Below, piece by piece: positions 24,378 to 36,014 of a stretch of 64,000 nt of DNA. The DNA is from Palaemon carinicauda (Eukaryota > Arthropoda > Malacostraca > Decapoda > Palaemonidae): contig NC_090751.1 of assembly GCF_036898095.1 (NCBI RefSeq), positions 75,939,797 through 76,003,796 on the forward strand, given 5' to 3'. Below the pieces are notes generated by a model that had not been told where the DNA came from, did no database searches, and saw nothing but the letters and a program-made list of their open reading frames with translations. Position numbers and translations under genes: made by a program. Each line of letters starts with the position of its first letter. Position 1 is the stretch's first letter.

Positions 24378-27300
24378 AACATAGTTTTTTCCTCCATTCT
24401 GCAATGGAATTGCCTGGGTTTAAGGGCGAAATATGAACAACTTAAGCTCCTCATACGTGAGCACTCCCCTATAACAGTATGTCTACAAGAAAGCAAGCTC
24501 GATGCTAATACTCCTTGTCCTTGAGAGTATGTTAGCTATAGGACACCATATGATCAACGAGCAGGGAGCCATGGGGGAAGTCTTATATACATTCGTCGAG
24601 ATGTTCCCCAAATATCTTTGTCTATCTGTACCCCTCTGCAGGCAGTGGCTGTACAGATTGATATAGGGAGAAAATACACAATCTGTTCTCTTTACTTGCC
24701 TCCAAATGATAACATCTCATATGATAATATAGTAGAGGTGATTAAACAACTCCCACAACCCTTTCTCTTACTAGGAGACCTTAATAGTAGACATCCTTTA
24801 TGGGGTGATGTTTTAGCAAATGCAAGGGGTAATATTATATCGTCAATTTTGGAGAATGAAGATGTCGGACTCTTCAATACAGGAGAGCCCACACATTTTC
24901 ATGTACAGACAGGTACCTTGTCCTGCATTGACCTATCAGTTGCAAGCTCTAACTGTCTTCTCGATTTTAATTGGAGAACATTAGATGATTGGCATACTAG
25001 TGATCATGCACCAATCATTATAAACACCAACAATGGTCCACCTTTACAAAGATCGCCTCGATGGAATCTTGATAAGGCGGACTGGAATAGATTTCGGGAG
25101 TTAAGTGAAATTGAAGGAAATGCAGAACAGTTTGAAAGTGTTGATGATGCCATAGACTTACTTAATGGAACTCTTCACACAGCAGGAGTGAATTCCATTC
25201 CCAAAACAAGTGGGATATTCAGACGACGACCAGTCCCCTGGTGGTCGTCAGAACTAACTGCCCTGCACAGAGCCACAAGAAAGTCTTTAACTCGATTGCG
25301 CATGCACCGTAATGAGGAGAATTTAGTCATATACAAGAAAAGTAGAGCACAGTTCCGCCGTGCCATGAAAGAAGCTAGGCGCCAGTCTTGGATGTCCTTT
25401 GTTTCCTCCATTAACAGTAGAACACCAACATCATCTGTGTGGAGGAAAGTAAAAAAGATAGCAGGAAAATTCACCCCAAACCCACCACCAGTGTTAAAGA
25501 TAAATGGCCAGTATATGACTGGAGCAACCGAAGTTAGCAATGCCCTGGCTGACCATTTCTCAAATGTATCCTGCAAGTGTCAAGCAGCTCCTGGTCACCA
25601 GTATAGGAGTAATGAAGAAAAGAAAGTTTTAAACTTCGCAACAAGAAAGCAAGAGTCATACAATTCTCCTTTTACTGAAAGAGAATTTGATTCTGCTCTT
25701 GCTACTTGTAACGATACAGCCCCTGGACCCGATGGAATTCCATATGCAATGATTAAACATGTACCTTTTAATACAAAGTTATTTATTTTAAGCATTTTTA
25801 ATAGAATATGGCATGATCATAGTTATCCAAGTGTTTGGGAACTAGCCATTATTTTAGCCTTTTTAAAACCCGGTAAGGACAAGTTTTTAGCAGCAAACTA
25901 CCGACCTATTGCATTGACATCTTGTTTATGTAAAATCATGGAGAAGATGGTCAATGCAAGACTGATTTGGTACCTTGAAAAGAAGAATATTTTATCACCC
26001 ATTCAATGTGGATTCAGGAAAATGCACTCAACGACTGATGTGCTGATACAACTTGAGTCCTCCATTTGTGAAGCATTTGCTTCCAAACAGCACCATGTGA
26101 CAGTTTTTTTTGATCTTGAAAAGGCATATGATACCACATGGAGATACGGTATACTTAAAACCATTCATGAATTGGGATTGAGAGGTGAGCTACCACTATT
26201 CATCCAGTCATTTCTTTCACATAGAGTTTTCCAAGTGAGAGTTGGGGAAGCTCTATCACAGAGTAAATGCCAGGAAGAAGGAGTTCCTCAGGGGAGTGTG
26301 CTGAGTGTAACCCTTTTTGCACTAGCAATTAATGGGATATCCTCAGTCATTCCCCGGGATGTTCTTGCAACATTATTTGTGGATGATCTCTCCATATCAT
26401 TTGCTGGAGCCAGAATGGCAATGGTTGAGAGAAAAATCCAACTCTCTATTGATAAAATTATCCATTGGTCCGATATGAATGGATTTAAGTTCTCAACAAG
26501 TAAAACTACCGTTGTCCATTTCTGTCGTATACGGGGAGTACATCCAGACCCGGATATATACATCAAAGGTCAACGGATCCCATGTGCAAGTGAAGCAAAA
26601 TTTTTAGGGTTGATATTTGATTGTAGGCTTACATGGGTTTCTCACTTAAAAACATTAAAAGCTAAATGTGTTGAAGCTATGAATCTTTTAAAAGTCTTGT
26701 CCCATACATCATGGGGGGCAGACTGCAATACAATTTTAAAATTATACAAGGCCTTGATATTTTCCAAAATTAGTTATGGATGCGAAATATACTCCTCAGC
26801 AACTCCAAGTCGGTTAAAAATACTAGATTCAATACATCATGCTAGCATTAGATTGTCCACAGGAGCCTTTAGAACCTCCCCTATCACAAGTCTCCTTGTT
26901 GATGCTGGGGAGTTGCCTCTGGACCTTTACCGAATGTCCTCTATTATTCGGTATTGGTTTAGATTGCAAAGACTCCCCAATTCTTCAGCCTTTCAAACTG
27001 CAAGCCTTGTAAGGCACTCAACCTACTTTGAGTTGCACCCAAAATCTCCTCAACCTTTTGGGTTTCGGGTTAACCAATTATTAAACAATCTGGATATAAT
27101 TAGAAATAAGGTGCTTCCATTCAAGGTATCATCAACGCCTCCATGGAAATTACCTGACATATCTTTTTGTAGATACTTTATTGGAGTTAAGAAGAATTTG
27201 ACTGACTTAGAATCCAGGTCTCTTTTTATGGAACATGTTGAAGAACATAGAGGATCGACTTTTATATATACTGATGGCTCCAAATCTGATGCTGGCGTTG

Positions 27301-28088
27301 GATTTGGAGTACATAGTAATGATTTTAATTGTAGAGGTGCACTTCCTCTAACAGCTTCCATATTTACTGCCGAACTGTATGGCATATTAACCGCTATTGA
27401 GAAAATAGCTTTGGAAAAGGAGGGTAATTTTACAATTTTTAGTGATGCAAGGAGTGTTCTTCAAGCTTTAGAAGTTTTTAATTCTAGTAACCCTCTAGTT
27501 TTAAAGATTTTAGAATGGCTTTTTATTATTGGACGGAAAGGTATAACTGTTCGATTTTGTTGGGTTCCAGCACATGTAGGTGTGTCTGGGAATGAGAAGG
27601 CAGATTTACTGGCGAAGAATGCGGCATCCGAGTTGCTACCAAGGAGGTATCCTATTCCATGTAACGATTTCCTACCTTACATCAAGAAATTGGTATGTGA
27701 TAAATGGCAACAGCACGGGGATAGTCAAGATGGCAATAAAATGAGGGAAGTAACAAATATCATATCACCTTGGAGGTATAACATGATTCCCCGAAAATGG
27801 GAGACGACTCTTTGTCGTCTCCGTATTGGTCACACACGGTTGACACACGAGTTTCTGCTGAAGGGCCAACACCAACCGTATTGCGAGGACTGCTTAGTAC
27901 CTTTAACAGTGAGGCATTTGTTGACCGAATGCCCTAATTTTACTAACTTAAGAAATAGATATCTGTTTGAGGCTCGAGGTGAGGATGGCAGGTTTATCCT
28001 TGCCAAGGTTCTTGGACATGATGTGTCTTACTATGCGAGCGGAATTTTTAGATTTATTTCAGAAGCAGGTCTTCTGAAAACTATTTAA
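24378..28088 (+). pseudogene. LINE D ORF2 (endonuclease-RT-RNase H), one nonsense codon
   Basis: 1236 codons in the frame of ORF1, beginning directly after its TAA with no ATG. The order is: endonuclease (QWNCLG, LQESKLD, LLGDLNSRHPLWGD, TSDHAP); RT (NYRPIALTS, GFRKMHSTTDV, FFDLEKAYDTTWR with the first Asp, GVPQGSVLS, FVDDLSISF); RNase H (YTDGSKSDAG, FTAELYG, FSDARSVLQ, PAHVGVSGNEKAD); then a C-terminal Cys/His region (YCEDC, TVRHLLTECP). The only break seen is TGA at 24522-24524, where other copies have CGC or CGA-like Arg. From 24525 to 28088 it is fully open. It is probably the youngest I-like copy here and only just inactive. Confidence 0.9.
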
Positions 28089-28220
28089 CTATTGTAAGGA
28101 CTTCTTAATTTTTATGGTTTTAATCGAATTTGCTTTTAATTTTCATATACAGTAAACGGTATCGGCGTCAATGACCTTAGATGTCAGGATGCCAGAAAAC
28201 TTTCAATCAATCAATCAATC
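28089..28220 (+). mobile_element. LINE D 3' UTR, hairpin and (CAAT)n tail
   Basis: The hairpin is at 28164-28193 (GGCGTC pairs with GATGCC; inner TGAC with GTCA), followed by CAGAAAAC and CAATCAATCAATC up to the target-site duplication. Confidence 0.82.
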
Positions 28221-28413
28221 TAATGTTCGCCTCGTCCTTTTTGATATAGCGAACGGTGGATTCGTTGATGCCAAAATGGCGGCCGGCGGCCGCGTAACTT
28301 CTACCATCTTTTAACATGTCGAGAAGCGTAACCTTCTCAGCTATCGTCATCATCCTTCGGTGGCGTTTAGGCTCACTACCAGCCTCAAGAGAAGCAGAAC
28401 GCTTGGGAACCAT
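28221..28413 (-). CDS. Tigger-B transposase, N-terminal HTH part
   Basis: It starts at ATG 28413 with a basic N-terminus (MVPKRS, EPKRHRR), then a psq/CENPB-N type helix-turn-helix (MTIAEKVTLLDMLKDG, SYAAAGRHFGI, ESTVRYIKK). This is the domain that binds transposon ends in pogo-like transposases. It is cut at codon about 64 by LINE D. The remaining codons are at 22181-20512. The adjacent TSD copy at 28221-28231 lies within the coding frame. Confidence 0.85.
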
Positions 28414-28749
28414 TACAGTAGGATTTACGTACAGTACTGTAACAAAAAGTTCAACTTAAAAAGGTCGCACACAGCACAGATTAAACTTCACAAACTTAAG
28501 AACGTCTACTCAGCGATACGCGGTAACAGAGATTGAACGATCCAGCCCCGCGAGAACTTTGATGCTGCGGGTAGAAGATGCGGGCAAAACACCAATCACA
28601 GGCTAGATAACAAAACTTGAGTTCTGATTCGTCATCTATCAGCGCTTGAACCAATCACAACCCGTCTTACAGTACTATGATGCGTTGGTTACCTACTCAT
28701 AGAAGATGCCCCGCGCATACTGAACGTACGTAGATTAAGTACAATACCG

Positions 28750-28870
28750 TAATAATAATAAATAATAATAATAATACTGTACAGTAATAATAATAATGAT
28801 AATAATAATAACAATAATAATTTTATTAACAACAACAACAATAATAATAATAATAACAATAATAATAATA
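28750..28870. repeat. AAT/TAA simple-repeat region
   Basis: Imperfect AATAAT and ACAATAAT trinucleotide repeats in the 5' non-coding part of Tigger-B. Confidence 0.85.
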
Positions 28871-28893
28871 CACACTTTACGTACGCTATTTTA

Positions 28894-28895
<2 letters not shown>

Positions 28896-28973
<78 letters not shown>
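28896..28973. repeat. (CT)n microsatellite
   Basis: About 78 bp of uninterrupted CT dinucleotides. Confidence 0.97.
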
Positions 28974-28979
<6 letters not shown>

Positions 28980-29440
28980 TTATTCGAAATGTGATTTTTG
29001 CAACAAAGAATATTATTGGATGCAGTACTGTACTACGTACGTATACATACAAAAGATTCATGGAAAAGAAGCACATCCATTACAGTACACACCATTCTAA
29101 TATGGTATGACTGCATCTGATTTGCGTTTCATGTTCGATTTAATTTTACTACGTACTGAATTATCGTGTGATCACATTCTCTTTTCGTGTTTTATTTCTT
29201 TCTGTGCTGAATTATATATCATATGTAATGCAATGAACAATCAGTAAGAGCAGATATTACTAATTACAGTATTAATGGAATTACAGGTAACAAAATATCG
29301 TATTTGGGGGTCTTCAGATTTCGCGGTATTTTCGAATTTTCCGGAAAATCCGCGATATGTATATATATATGGGTTATGGAAAAACCCCGCGAAGTGGTGA
29401 ATCCGCGATTGTCGAACCGCGAAGTAGCGAGGGTTCACTG

Positions 29441-30499
29441 TAGAAATAACTTGCTGGTCCATGGGCTGGAGGAGAGGGGTGGTGTTAGGCGGTAGGTACA
29501 GGACCTTTATGAAGGAATACTCGGCCAGAAGATATTCCTCGAGGCCAGGAGGGTGAGCTGAAGCATTGTCCAACACCAGCAGACATTTCATAGGGAGGCG
29601 CTTTTCTTCCAAATATTTTCGGACAGTCGGACCGAAGCAGACATTCACCCAATCAATGAACAGTTGCCTGGTTACCCAGGCTTTTGCATTCGCCTTCCAC
29701 ATCACTGTAAGGTTCTCTTTGATAACTTTGTGGGCTTTGAAGGCTTGGGGATTTTCTGAATGGTACACCAGCAGGGGCTTTATCTTGCATTCCCCACTGG
29801 CGTTTGCACAAAAAGCAAGGGTAAGCCTATCCTTCATAGGCTTATGTCCGGGTAGCCTCTTCTCCTCCGCCGTGATGAACGTCCGACGAGGCATTTTCTT
29901 CCAGAAAAGCCCAGTTTCGTCGCAATTGAAAACTTGCTACGAACTGTAGCCTTGCTGCAGAGTCAACTCTTCAAACGTTTTAACAAGGCTTCGGCGGCCT
30001 TCATGTCCGAGCTGGCTGCCTCCCCATGCCGTACCACTGAATGGATGCCAGTCCTTTTCTTGAACTTCTCGAACCACCCACGAGAAGCCTTGAACTCTGG
30101 GGGTTCCTGCTGGGATGTTCCTTCTCCTGCTCCTTCTTCGGCCTAAGCACGCATGAGATCACCGAAAATGGCGGAGGCCTTCTGGCAAATTGTAGTCTCA
30201 GTGATGGTGTCTCCTGAGATCTCTTTTTCCTTGATCCACATAAGAAGCAGCCTCTCCATCTCGTCATGCACGTGGGTTCTCTTGTTGGAGAAAATAGTGA
30301 CGTCCTTAGAAGGTGTCGCTGCTTTTATGGCCGCCTTCTGCTTCAGGATGGTGCCTATCGTAGATTGATTCCGGCCATACTCCTTGGCGATTGCACTTAA
30401 ACGCATGCCGGACTCGTACTTTTTAACGATTTCAAGTAACGTCTCCATCGAGACCATCGTGTTCTTCTTCTTTCCTTCGGCAACATTCTTCGGACCCAT
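29441..30499 (-). pseudogene. Tigger-A transposase, N-terminal half with stops
   Basis: It starts at ATG 30499 (MGPKNVAEGKKK). The psq-type HTH (LLEIVKKYESGMRLSAIAKE, RNQSTIG) is followed by a CENPB-HTH (RLLLMWIKEKEISG), and later by the DDE domain: CDETGLFW (first Asp, near 29925), LLVLDNASAH (second) and LLQPMDQQVIS (third, next to the Tigger-B junction). Defects are an in-frame TAG at 30143-30145, a one-base frameshift near 29960 and another TAG near 29940. It was therefore inactive, and it is older than Tigger-B, which sits inside it. Confidence 0.85.
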
Positions 30500-31020
30500 G
30501 GCTACAGTAATACGTAATATAATACACTACGTAACGTTATATACAGTCTATGTATAGTAAACACTAATACAGTACAATGCACAGTAACGAATGTTTATTA
30601 ACGATAACACGTGGCGTACGAATGTGCTGTATATTAACACTAAGTCAAAGAAGCGAAAGCACACAATGTCTGTTAACGATACCGCGGTCGGAACGAAAAG
30701 AGAGAGAGAGAGATGAACACCCGTGCGTAGGCAAGCTGGGATAGTTGCCAACCAATAGGAAAGCAGGATCTTATGGTGTCAGCTAGCGTCTGAGTAGGGA
30801 GATAACCAATGGGTGAGCGGGAGGCTGTAAGTGAGTCTACCCAAGTTCAAAGTCTGGCAGCGCGCGCTTTTTTAAATTACTCTCGGCGAAGAGTTGGGAT
30901 CTCGTAAGGTTTTCGTATCCTGAAATTTTATCCGTATCCTGGGGCATAAAAATCTTCGAATCACTTTTCGCATCCTGAATTTTTCGTAAGCAGAAACTTT
31001 CGTATCCAGAGGTATCACTG

Positions 31021-31587
31021 TATTGGCGTGCGCACATGGTCGGACTGGAGCGCACGACTGTATTGAAAGGCACGACTGTATTGGCGCGGCGCGCCCACGA
31101 CTGACCATATTGGCTCTCATGCACGGCCAACTTGGCGCGCATGAACAACGAGGTGCACGCAATCGGTTGAAGTGCGCGAACAACTCTTATGACCCTTAGG
31201 GGTCTCACAATGCAGTTCATGCTGAACCTTTGGGTTCTCGTGATCATAGCCCTACTTATATGACAGTGTGTTCACGAGTGAACAAGACGGGTACTCTCAT
31301 GACAGAGTTTTCGAATTCTCGTCCCGTGAATTGTTCGCACACGCCCATCGTCATCAAGAGTTTTACTCTGATGACAGAGGGATGCCTGCTGCCTAAGGGT
31401 TTACGAATCTCTACAGGTAACTATGACACAGTTCCTTGGGTCCTGGTCACGTAACACGATTCCTGGAAATTCCATCAGGAATCAGCGACAGAGTTCCTGC
31501 TGGTTCTCGGCACAACATCCCTTAAGGTTGGGAGAGAGAAATTCACAAATAAATTCTGAACCCCTAGGTTCACATCTGAATCTCTCT
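31021..31587 (+). mobile_element. DIRS-2 gag-region continuation
   Basis: It continues 17739-17880: TTGGCGTGCGCAC and further GCGC-rich repeats, then units resembling the 113-bp repeat (GGGTTCTCGTGA, TATGACAG). No intact gene is seen. It ends where DIRS-3 begins with TTGTTCC. Confidence 0.5.
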
Positions 31588-32238
31588 TTGTTCCGACACG
31601 AATACTTTACCTCGAATTACCTCTTCGGAGGGTCCTTGGACCTCTCTCAATCTCGACCAAGATTTTCCGTGCTACCCCCCCCCTATCTCGCTCCCGATAG
31701 TTCCTACCCCCGCCGCCAGGATAATTCCTGCGGCCCGGATTAGGGCAGGTCACTGCTTTTCCCGGGTCAGGATCTCATTAAGTCCTTGGTCGTGAGATGC
31801 GAATCATCTCACTCTCTCGGTTAAACTCTCGATCCTTTGGCGCGTTGTGATCCCACGTGTTCCCAGTGTACGGACTTGTGTTTTTTCGCAGTGTACCTCC
31901 CAAGTGTTCCTGTGCGTTCACTTTTCAACCGTGTCCTTACCCGGTGTTTAATTCATTCCCTTAGTGCTTGTGTCGTGCGTTGTGTGCGTTATGGAACTGT
32001 ATTCCTTGATTTTCTTCAAGGAATTGATAGCTGAAAGGAAAACTTTTTACAAGAAATCGTTCTTCCTCCCCTTATCCTCGGTGTTGCCGTGTAGGGGCAG
32101 CTTATGTTCCTCTTCAACCACGTGTCAGGACTACTGGTCCTGGAACGTAGTGCAGTGAATGCACTTCGGCACTAAAAGGAAGAATACATCCAAGAGGCTC
32201 GTAGGAAGACGAGCCTCTCTTCGCCAACTTAATTCCCG
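31588..32238 (+). mobile_element. DIRS-3 left inverted repeat and leader
   Basis: It starts TTGTTCCGACACGAATAC. Positions 31610-31793 are the reverse complement of about 37530-37703 with very few differences, and 31588-31628 are also the reverse complement of 37368-37412. The rest is leader with no recognised gene. The region is clearly richer in GC than the I-like elements. Confidence 0.8.
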
Positions 32239-33540
32239 ATGCCTCGTCGAATAGAGATTCTTATACAGCCATCTTCCCCTACCCAGAGTAGGGGACGAGG
32301 TAAGTCAGTTGCGGGGAAGTGCCCATTGCTCTTCCCCAAGAATTTGAGTGGGTGCGGTATAGCACCAAGAGGAAGTGGGCGACGAAGGGTTCGCCTAAGA
32401 AGACTAGCGCCGGGCGTCCCGCCGGGCTGAGCTTCCCTACCACCCTCTCCTACCCAGAGTAGGAGACGAGGTTGGTTTATTGTGTAGAAGATAACTCTTA
32501 AGAAGTAGTTCGAGGTAAGTACTACTTTCGGGAGTGTGTGGGGAGACGGAGTCCTGGTGCAAGCAGGCCACGTCTCCTCTGATGACCCCATGTGGGGGAA
32601 AATGTCTCTAATTCTTCTACAGTCTCTTAGCGTATTTTTCAGTCTCTTCTGCAGCCGAGGGCCTCGCCGAGAAGGAGCCCCCCAGGTCTGTCTTGCAGCG
32701 TCCCCCGGACCGACAACCCAGGGTTTTTTCTCACCACGAAGGCCATCCTCCAGACGCAGATATAACCCTCGCAGGGAGAAATGCGAGAAGGCCTCTTCAG
32801 GCAGGCGTAAGACCGCGAAGCCTCCGGTTCACCCCGCCAACGGGTGTAACCGAGCTTCTTTACGGGCAGCCTGACCGAATCAGCACAGCTGGTTCGGCCC
32901 TCGGACTTAAAAGGAACGGTTCCCTCCATCGGGTCAGCCCACGAGGATCCGCGTCCGCGTCCCCCAGCCCGCCCGCAGGTGTAAGCGGGCTTATTTACGG
33001 GCAGCCTGGCCGAATCAGCACAGCTGGCTCGGCCCTCGGACTTGAAAGGAACGGTTCCCTCCGTCGGGTCAGCCCACGGGGATCCGCGTCCGCGTCCCCC
33101 AGCCCGCCCGCAGGTGTAAGCGGGCTTATTTACGGGCAGCCTGGCCGAATCAGCACAGCTGGCTCGGCCCTCGGACTTAAAAGGAACGGTTCCCTCCGTC
33201 GGGTCAGCCCACGGGGATCCGCGTCCGCGTCCCCCAGCCCGCCCGCAGGTGTAAGCGGGCTTATTTACGGGCAGCCTGGCCGAATCAGCGCAGCTGGTTC
33301 GGCCCTCGGACTTAAAAGGAACGGTTCCCTCCGTTGGGGCAGCCCACGAGGATCCGCGTCCGCGTCCCCCGGAGAGAATACACGAACAGTAGTCCTCGAT
33401 GGTACGGCGTTGCCGGTTCTGACCCCGAACCGGGTGCGGAGCTCCCCGCCGGGGAAACCGGTACCACCGCAAGGGAGTTCCTGGGATTCCAGAACCGAAG
33501 CGACCGGGGAGTGCCCTATTGGAATCGATTAAAAAAAAAA
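32239..33540 (+). pseudogene. DIRS-3 gag-like region with a 135-bp tandem repeat
   Basis: The region lies between the leader and the RT remnant, where DIRS elements carry gag. The plus frame 32693-33532 and the minus frame 33568-32639 are both open across it, because each 135-bp unit (45 codons) keeps all frames in register. The plus frame repeats a block with GLIYGQPGRISTAGSALGL; the minus frame repeats SARLPVNKPAYTCGRAGG. I cannot decide which, if any, is translated. The tandem units are a separate entry. Confidence 0.5.
32838..33371 (+). repeat. 135-bp tandem repeat, about four units
   Basis: GGATCCGCGTCCGCG starts at 32945, 33080, 33215 and 33350, so the period is exactly 135 bp three times. 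The units are nearly identical; the first (before 32945) is the most diverged. The array is GC-rich. Confidence 0.92.
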
Positions 33541-34040
33541 AAAAAAAAACAGACGGAAACCCATTCATGTTTTATATTGAGATAATCATCATTTTCTTTT
33601 ACATGATTGCCAGGTGTGTCCTTTACACGAATGTGTCTACTCTTCATGTTCTTTCAGGTATTACACTTGAAAGGATATCGATCATCATGAGCAATAAATC
33701 TCTTAGGTATTGACATCATTAGACATCTAGAATAATTCTTAACGAGAAGCCCAGACTTCAGGGACCCTGATAGTCGTGAAGCTAAATAGTCTGCAATAAG
33801 TTATTATTGTTATTATTATTATTGTTGTTGTTGTTATTATTATTACTTGCTAAACTACAACCCTAGTAGGAAAAGCAGGATGCGATAAGTCCCGGGGCCG
33901 TAACAAGGAAAATAGCCCAGCGAGGAAAGGAAACAAGGAAAAATAAAATATAAGAACAGTAACAACATTAAAATAAATCTTTCATAAATAAATTATAAAA
34001 CTATAAGTCCAGCAAGGCCTTCAACCCTTAGGTTAGTGAC
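33530..34040 (+). repeat. A-rich run and SINE-like dispersed repeat within DIRS-3
   Basis: A run of about 18 A at 33531-33549 is followed by AT-rich sequence. At about 33784-33990 there is an ATT/GTT trinucleotide tract, then CTAAACTACAACCCTAGTAG, GAAAAGCAGG and an A-rich end. This layout resembles a short interspersed repeat common in decapod DNA, recognised from general familiarity only. No tRNA-like A/B boxes were confirmed. It differs in base composition from the surrounding DIRS-3. Confidence 0.4.
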
Positions 34041-34499
34041 TTTTCAGTCTCTCACACTAACAGCTAACTGGGTGTTCTGGAAGCGAAACACTGTTATGGC
34101 GTAAGTGTCTTGGTAGGCACCAGACAGGGGGACGCGACCCATCGCAGCTTTCCCTTGGGGGGAGAATCTCTGTTTCCTCGGAAGGAACGAGAAACCATAG
34201 TGGAGAAGGTCTTGAAATAGAAGGAGGCTAACGTCCCCAGACCTACGACTCCTAGGAGACCACCCTAGAAGAGATCTGTCTCGGATAGTGCCGCGACACC
34301 CCAAGCATCTACCAGCACTACGAGGAGAGAAGCCCTCGTCCTCCTGGTCCGCAACGCCTCAGCCCCTCCACAGGGGAGCTCCAGCGCCTTCTAGCTCCTT
34401 CAGGTCGGGTTACCCCGCCTCTAGGGGAGGCAGGTCAGGCCGCCCTTCTAGAAGAAGGGAAGAGTGGGAGGCTCCCTATCCCCACCCAACCTTCGGGTT

Positions 34500-35130
34500 G
34501 GAGGATGACTCAGGCGTCATTGGCAAGCATGGAGGGCTCAAGGAGCGGAACCTTGGACAGTGTCCTTACTAAAGAAGGGCTACGGACTTCCATTCCTAAC
34601 GGAACCACCCACGCCTTTTCCGGCCAACCGGATAGATGGCTAGATCCTAAAGACCCGTTAAAGAGGACCGCCCTTCAAGAGGAGGTGTTGTCCATGCTAG
34701 AGAAGGGTACCATGGAAGAAGTTCTTCTCCCAGGACCAGGTGTCTACAGTTGCCTATTCCTGGCAGAAAAAGCGACCGGGGGGGGAGGCCGGTTATAGAT
34801 CTGTCAGCTCTCAACAGGTTCGTCAAGATGACGGACTTCTAAATGGACACGCAGAATTCGGTCCTGCTGTCCTTGAGGGAGAAAGATTGTAGAATACCAG
34901 CGACCCCAAGGACGCATACTTCCAGATTCCGGTCCACACCTCGGGTCTGAGGTTCCTCCGGGTGAAATAGGGTTCCCAGTTCCTGCAATTCAGGATCCCT
35001 TTTTCTTTGGTCTGTCAACAACGCCCAAAGTGTTCGTGAGAGTCCCCACGGCTGTCGCAGGGGGCCCACGAACGAGGCATTCGCCTTAGCAGATGCCTGG
35101 ACGGCTGGTAGCTTCTTCCCGCCTCAAAGG
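34500..35130 (+). pseudogene. DIRS-3 reverse transcriptase remnant
   Basis: In 34505-34798 the frame reads DPLKRTALQEEVLSMLEKG, followed by VYSCLFLAEKATGG and, after a one-base slip, IDLSALNRFVKM. Farther on are KDAYFQIPVHTSGLRFLRV (near 34907-34965) and an FSLVCQQRPKCS-like remnant of the region before the catalytic box. These are the fingers and palm blocks of DIRS/Ngaro-type RTs. There are several frameshifts and stops. A clear YxDD box was not found, so the catalytic part is deleted or unrecognisable. Confidence 0.75.
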
Positions 35131-35319
35131 TCCTCTTGGAGGAACAAGGGAGAAGTCTCCTCCAGTTTGGCAAGGATCTGGGGAACTGAATCAACCCGAA
35201 GTAGCAAAATCTATCCCCTTCCACCGGAATGAACTACTGGGGAATAACATTAGACCTTTTTTCGGGGAGAATTTTTCCCTTCGGAGAATAAGATATGACA
35301 CCTCAGGCTCATTAGTCAG

Positions 35320-35980
35320 CCGTTCCTACTGTTCACAGACGCCTCCAACCAGAGACGGGGGGCCCTTCCCCTCGACGAAGCGGCACGAGAGACCTGGTTG
35401 GAAGGGGAGAGACAACTCCACACAATGTCCTGGAGTTGGAAGTAGTCCAGAAGGCATGCCTACACTTCGCAAGTCTGCTAAAGGGGAACTCCGTGGCGTG
35501 GATGAGCGACAACACCACGGTAATGGCATACATAAACAAGCAGGGTACTTGTAATCGAAGGAGTTGGGCGATCTCACCATAGAGAATCTAGACTGAGTGA
35601 TAGGGAATCAAGGGGTGATGTTAGCAAGGTTCTTTCCCGGAAAGTAAATCGCCCTGGCCGACGGCCTCAGCAGAATGGGCCACATAGTAGGGACAAAATG
35701 GTCCCTTCCCCCAGGAATAGCCAAGCTCATCATTCAACGATGGGGCTCCCCGGTGGTTGACCGCCTTGCAACAACCTCAACGCCCAACTCCCAGTCTATT
35801 GCCCCCCTGTACCAGACCCCGAAAGATTCCTTAGAAGACTTTTCAGAACAAGTGGGACAATCTGGATGTGTACGTTTTCCCCCTTTTCACGCTGATAAGA
35901 CATGGGCTCAGCAGAATAAAGGTGGCTCGAAGCCTACAGATGACTTTGGTAGCGCCCTGGTGGCTAGACAGAGAGAGTAG
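35320..35980 (+). pseudogene. DIRS-3 RNase H remnant
   Basis: At 35333 the sequence encodes FTDASNQRRG, the first catalytic Asp block of the RNase H that follows RT in DIRS elements. Near 35500 another frame reads MSDNTTVMAYINKQG (Asp block). The region 35675-35980 reads SLPPGIAKLIIQRWGSPVVD, LYQTPKDSLEDF and FPPFHADK, the typical RNase H end before the recombinase gene. Frames are broken between these blocks. Confidence 0.78.
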
Positions 35981-36014
35981 TTCGCGGACCTAAAGACCTA
36001 TCGAGTCAACCGCC

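Larger units (their letters stand above)
19476..29440 (-). mobile_element. Tigger-B: pogo/Tigger transposon inside Tigger-A, interrupted by LINE D
   Basis: The inverted ends are CAGTGAACCCTCGTTTATCG (from 19476) and, reverse-complemented at 29440, CAGTGAACCCTCGCTACTTC. Both are flanked by TA (19474-19475 and 29441-29442). Motifs with CCGCGAAGTAG and CGCGGAT recur just inside both ends. Without LINE D it is about 3.9 kb. The region 19500-20500 is non-coding and AT-rich, with a (GA)n run. The region 28414-29440 is non-coding and holds TAA/ATT-type simple repeats and a (CT)n run. Confidence 0.85.
17881..31020 (-). mobile_element. Tigger-A: pogo/Tigger DNA transposon, interrupted by Tigger-B
   Basis: The terminal inverted repeats are CAGTGATGCCTCAGGATACG (from 17881) and, reverse-complemented at 31020, CAGTGATACCTCTGGATACG. 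Both ends are flanked by TA (17879-17880 and 31021-31022), the target duplicated by Tc1/mariner-pogo elements. The GGATACGAAA or TTCGTATCCTGA motif repeats several times inside each end (17895-17935; 30910-31010), as in subterminal binding-site arrays. Without Tigger-B the element is about 3.2 kb. The transposase is on the minus strand. No gene is seen at 17940-18679 or 30500-30890. Confidence 0.8.

Noticed and set aside
24375..24524. Selenocysteine or UGA recoding in the LINEs
   Set aside because: The TGA positions differ between copies and replace Arg or Cys; ordinary decay explains them better. The conserved ORF1 stop is TAA, not TGA.
28796..29110. Open frame with Ser-Leu repeats
   Set aside because: It translates the (CT)n microsatellite and neighbouring simple repeats.
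32639..33568. Minus-strand frame as a separate gene
   Set aside because: It is open because of the 135-bp repeat; there is no start context or domain to prefer it over the plus frame.
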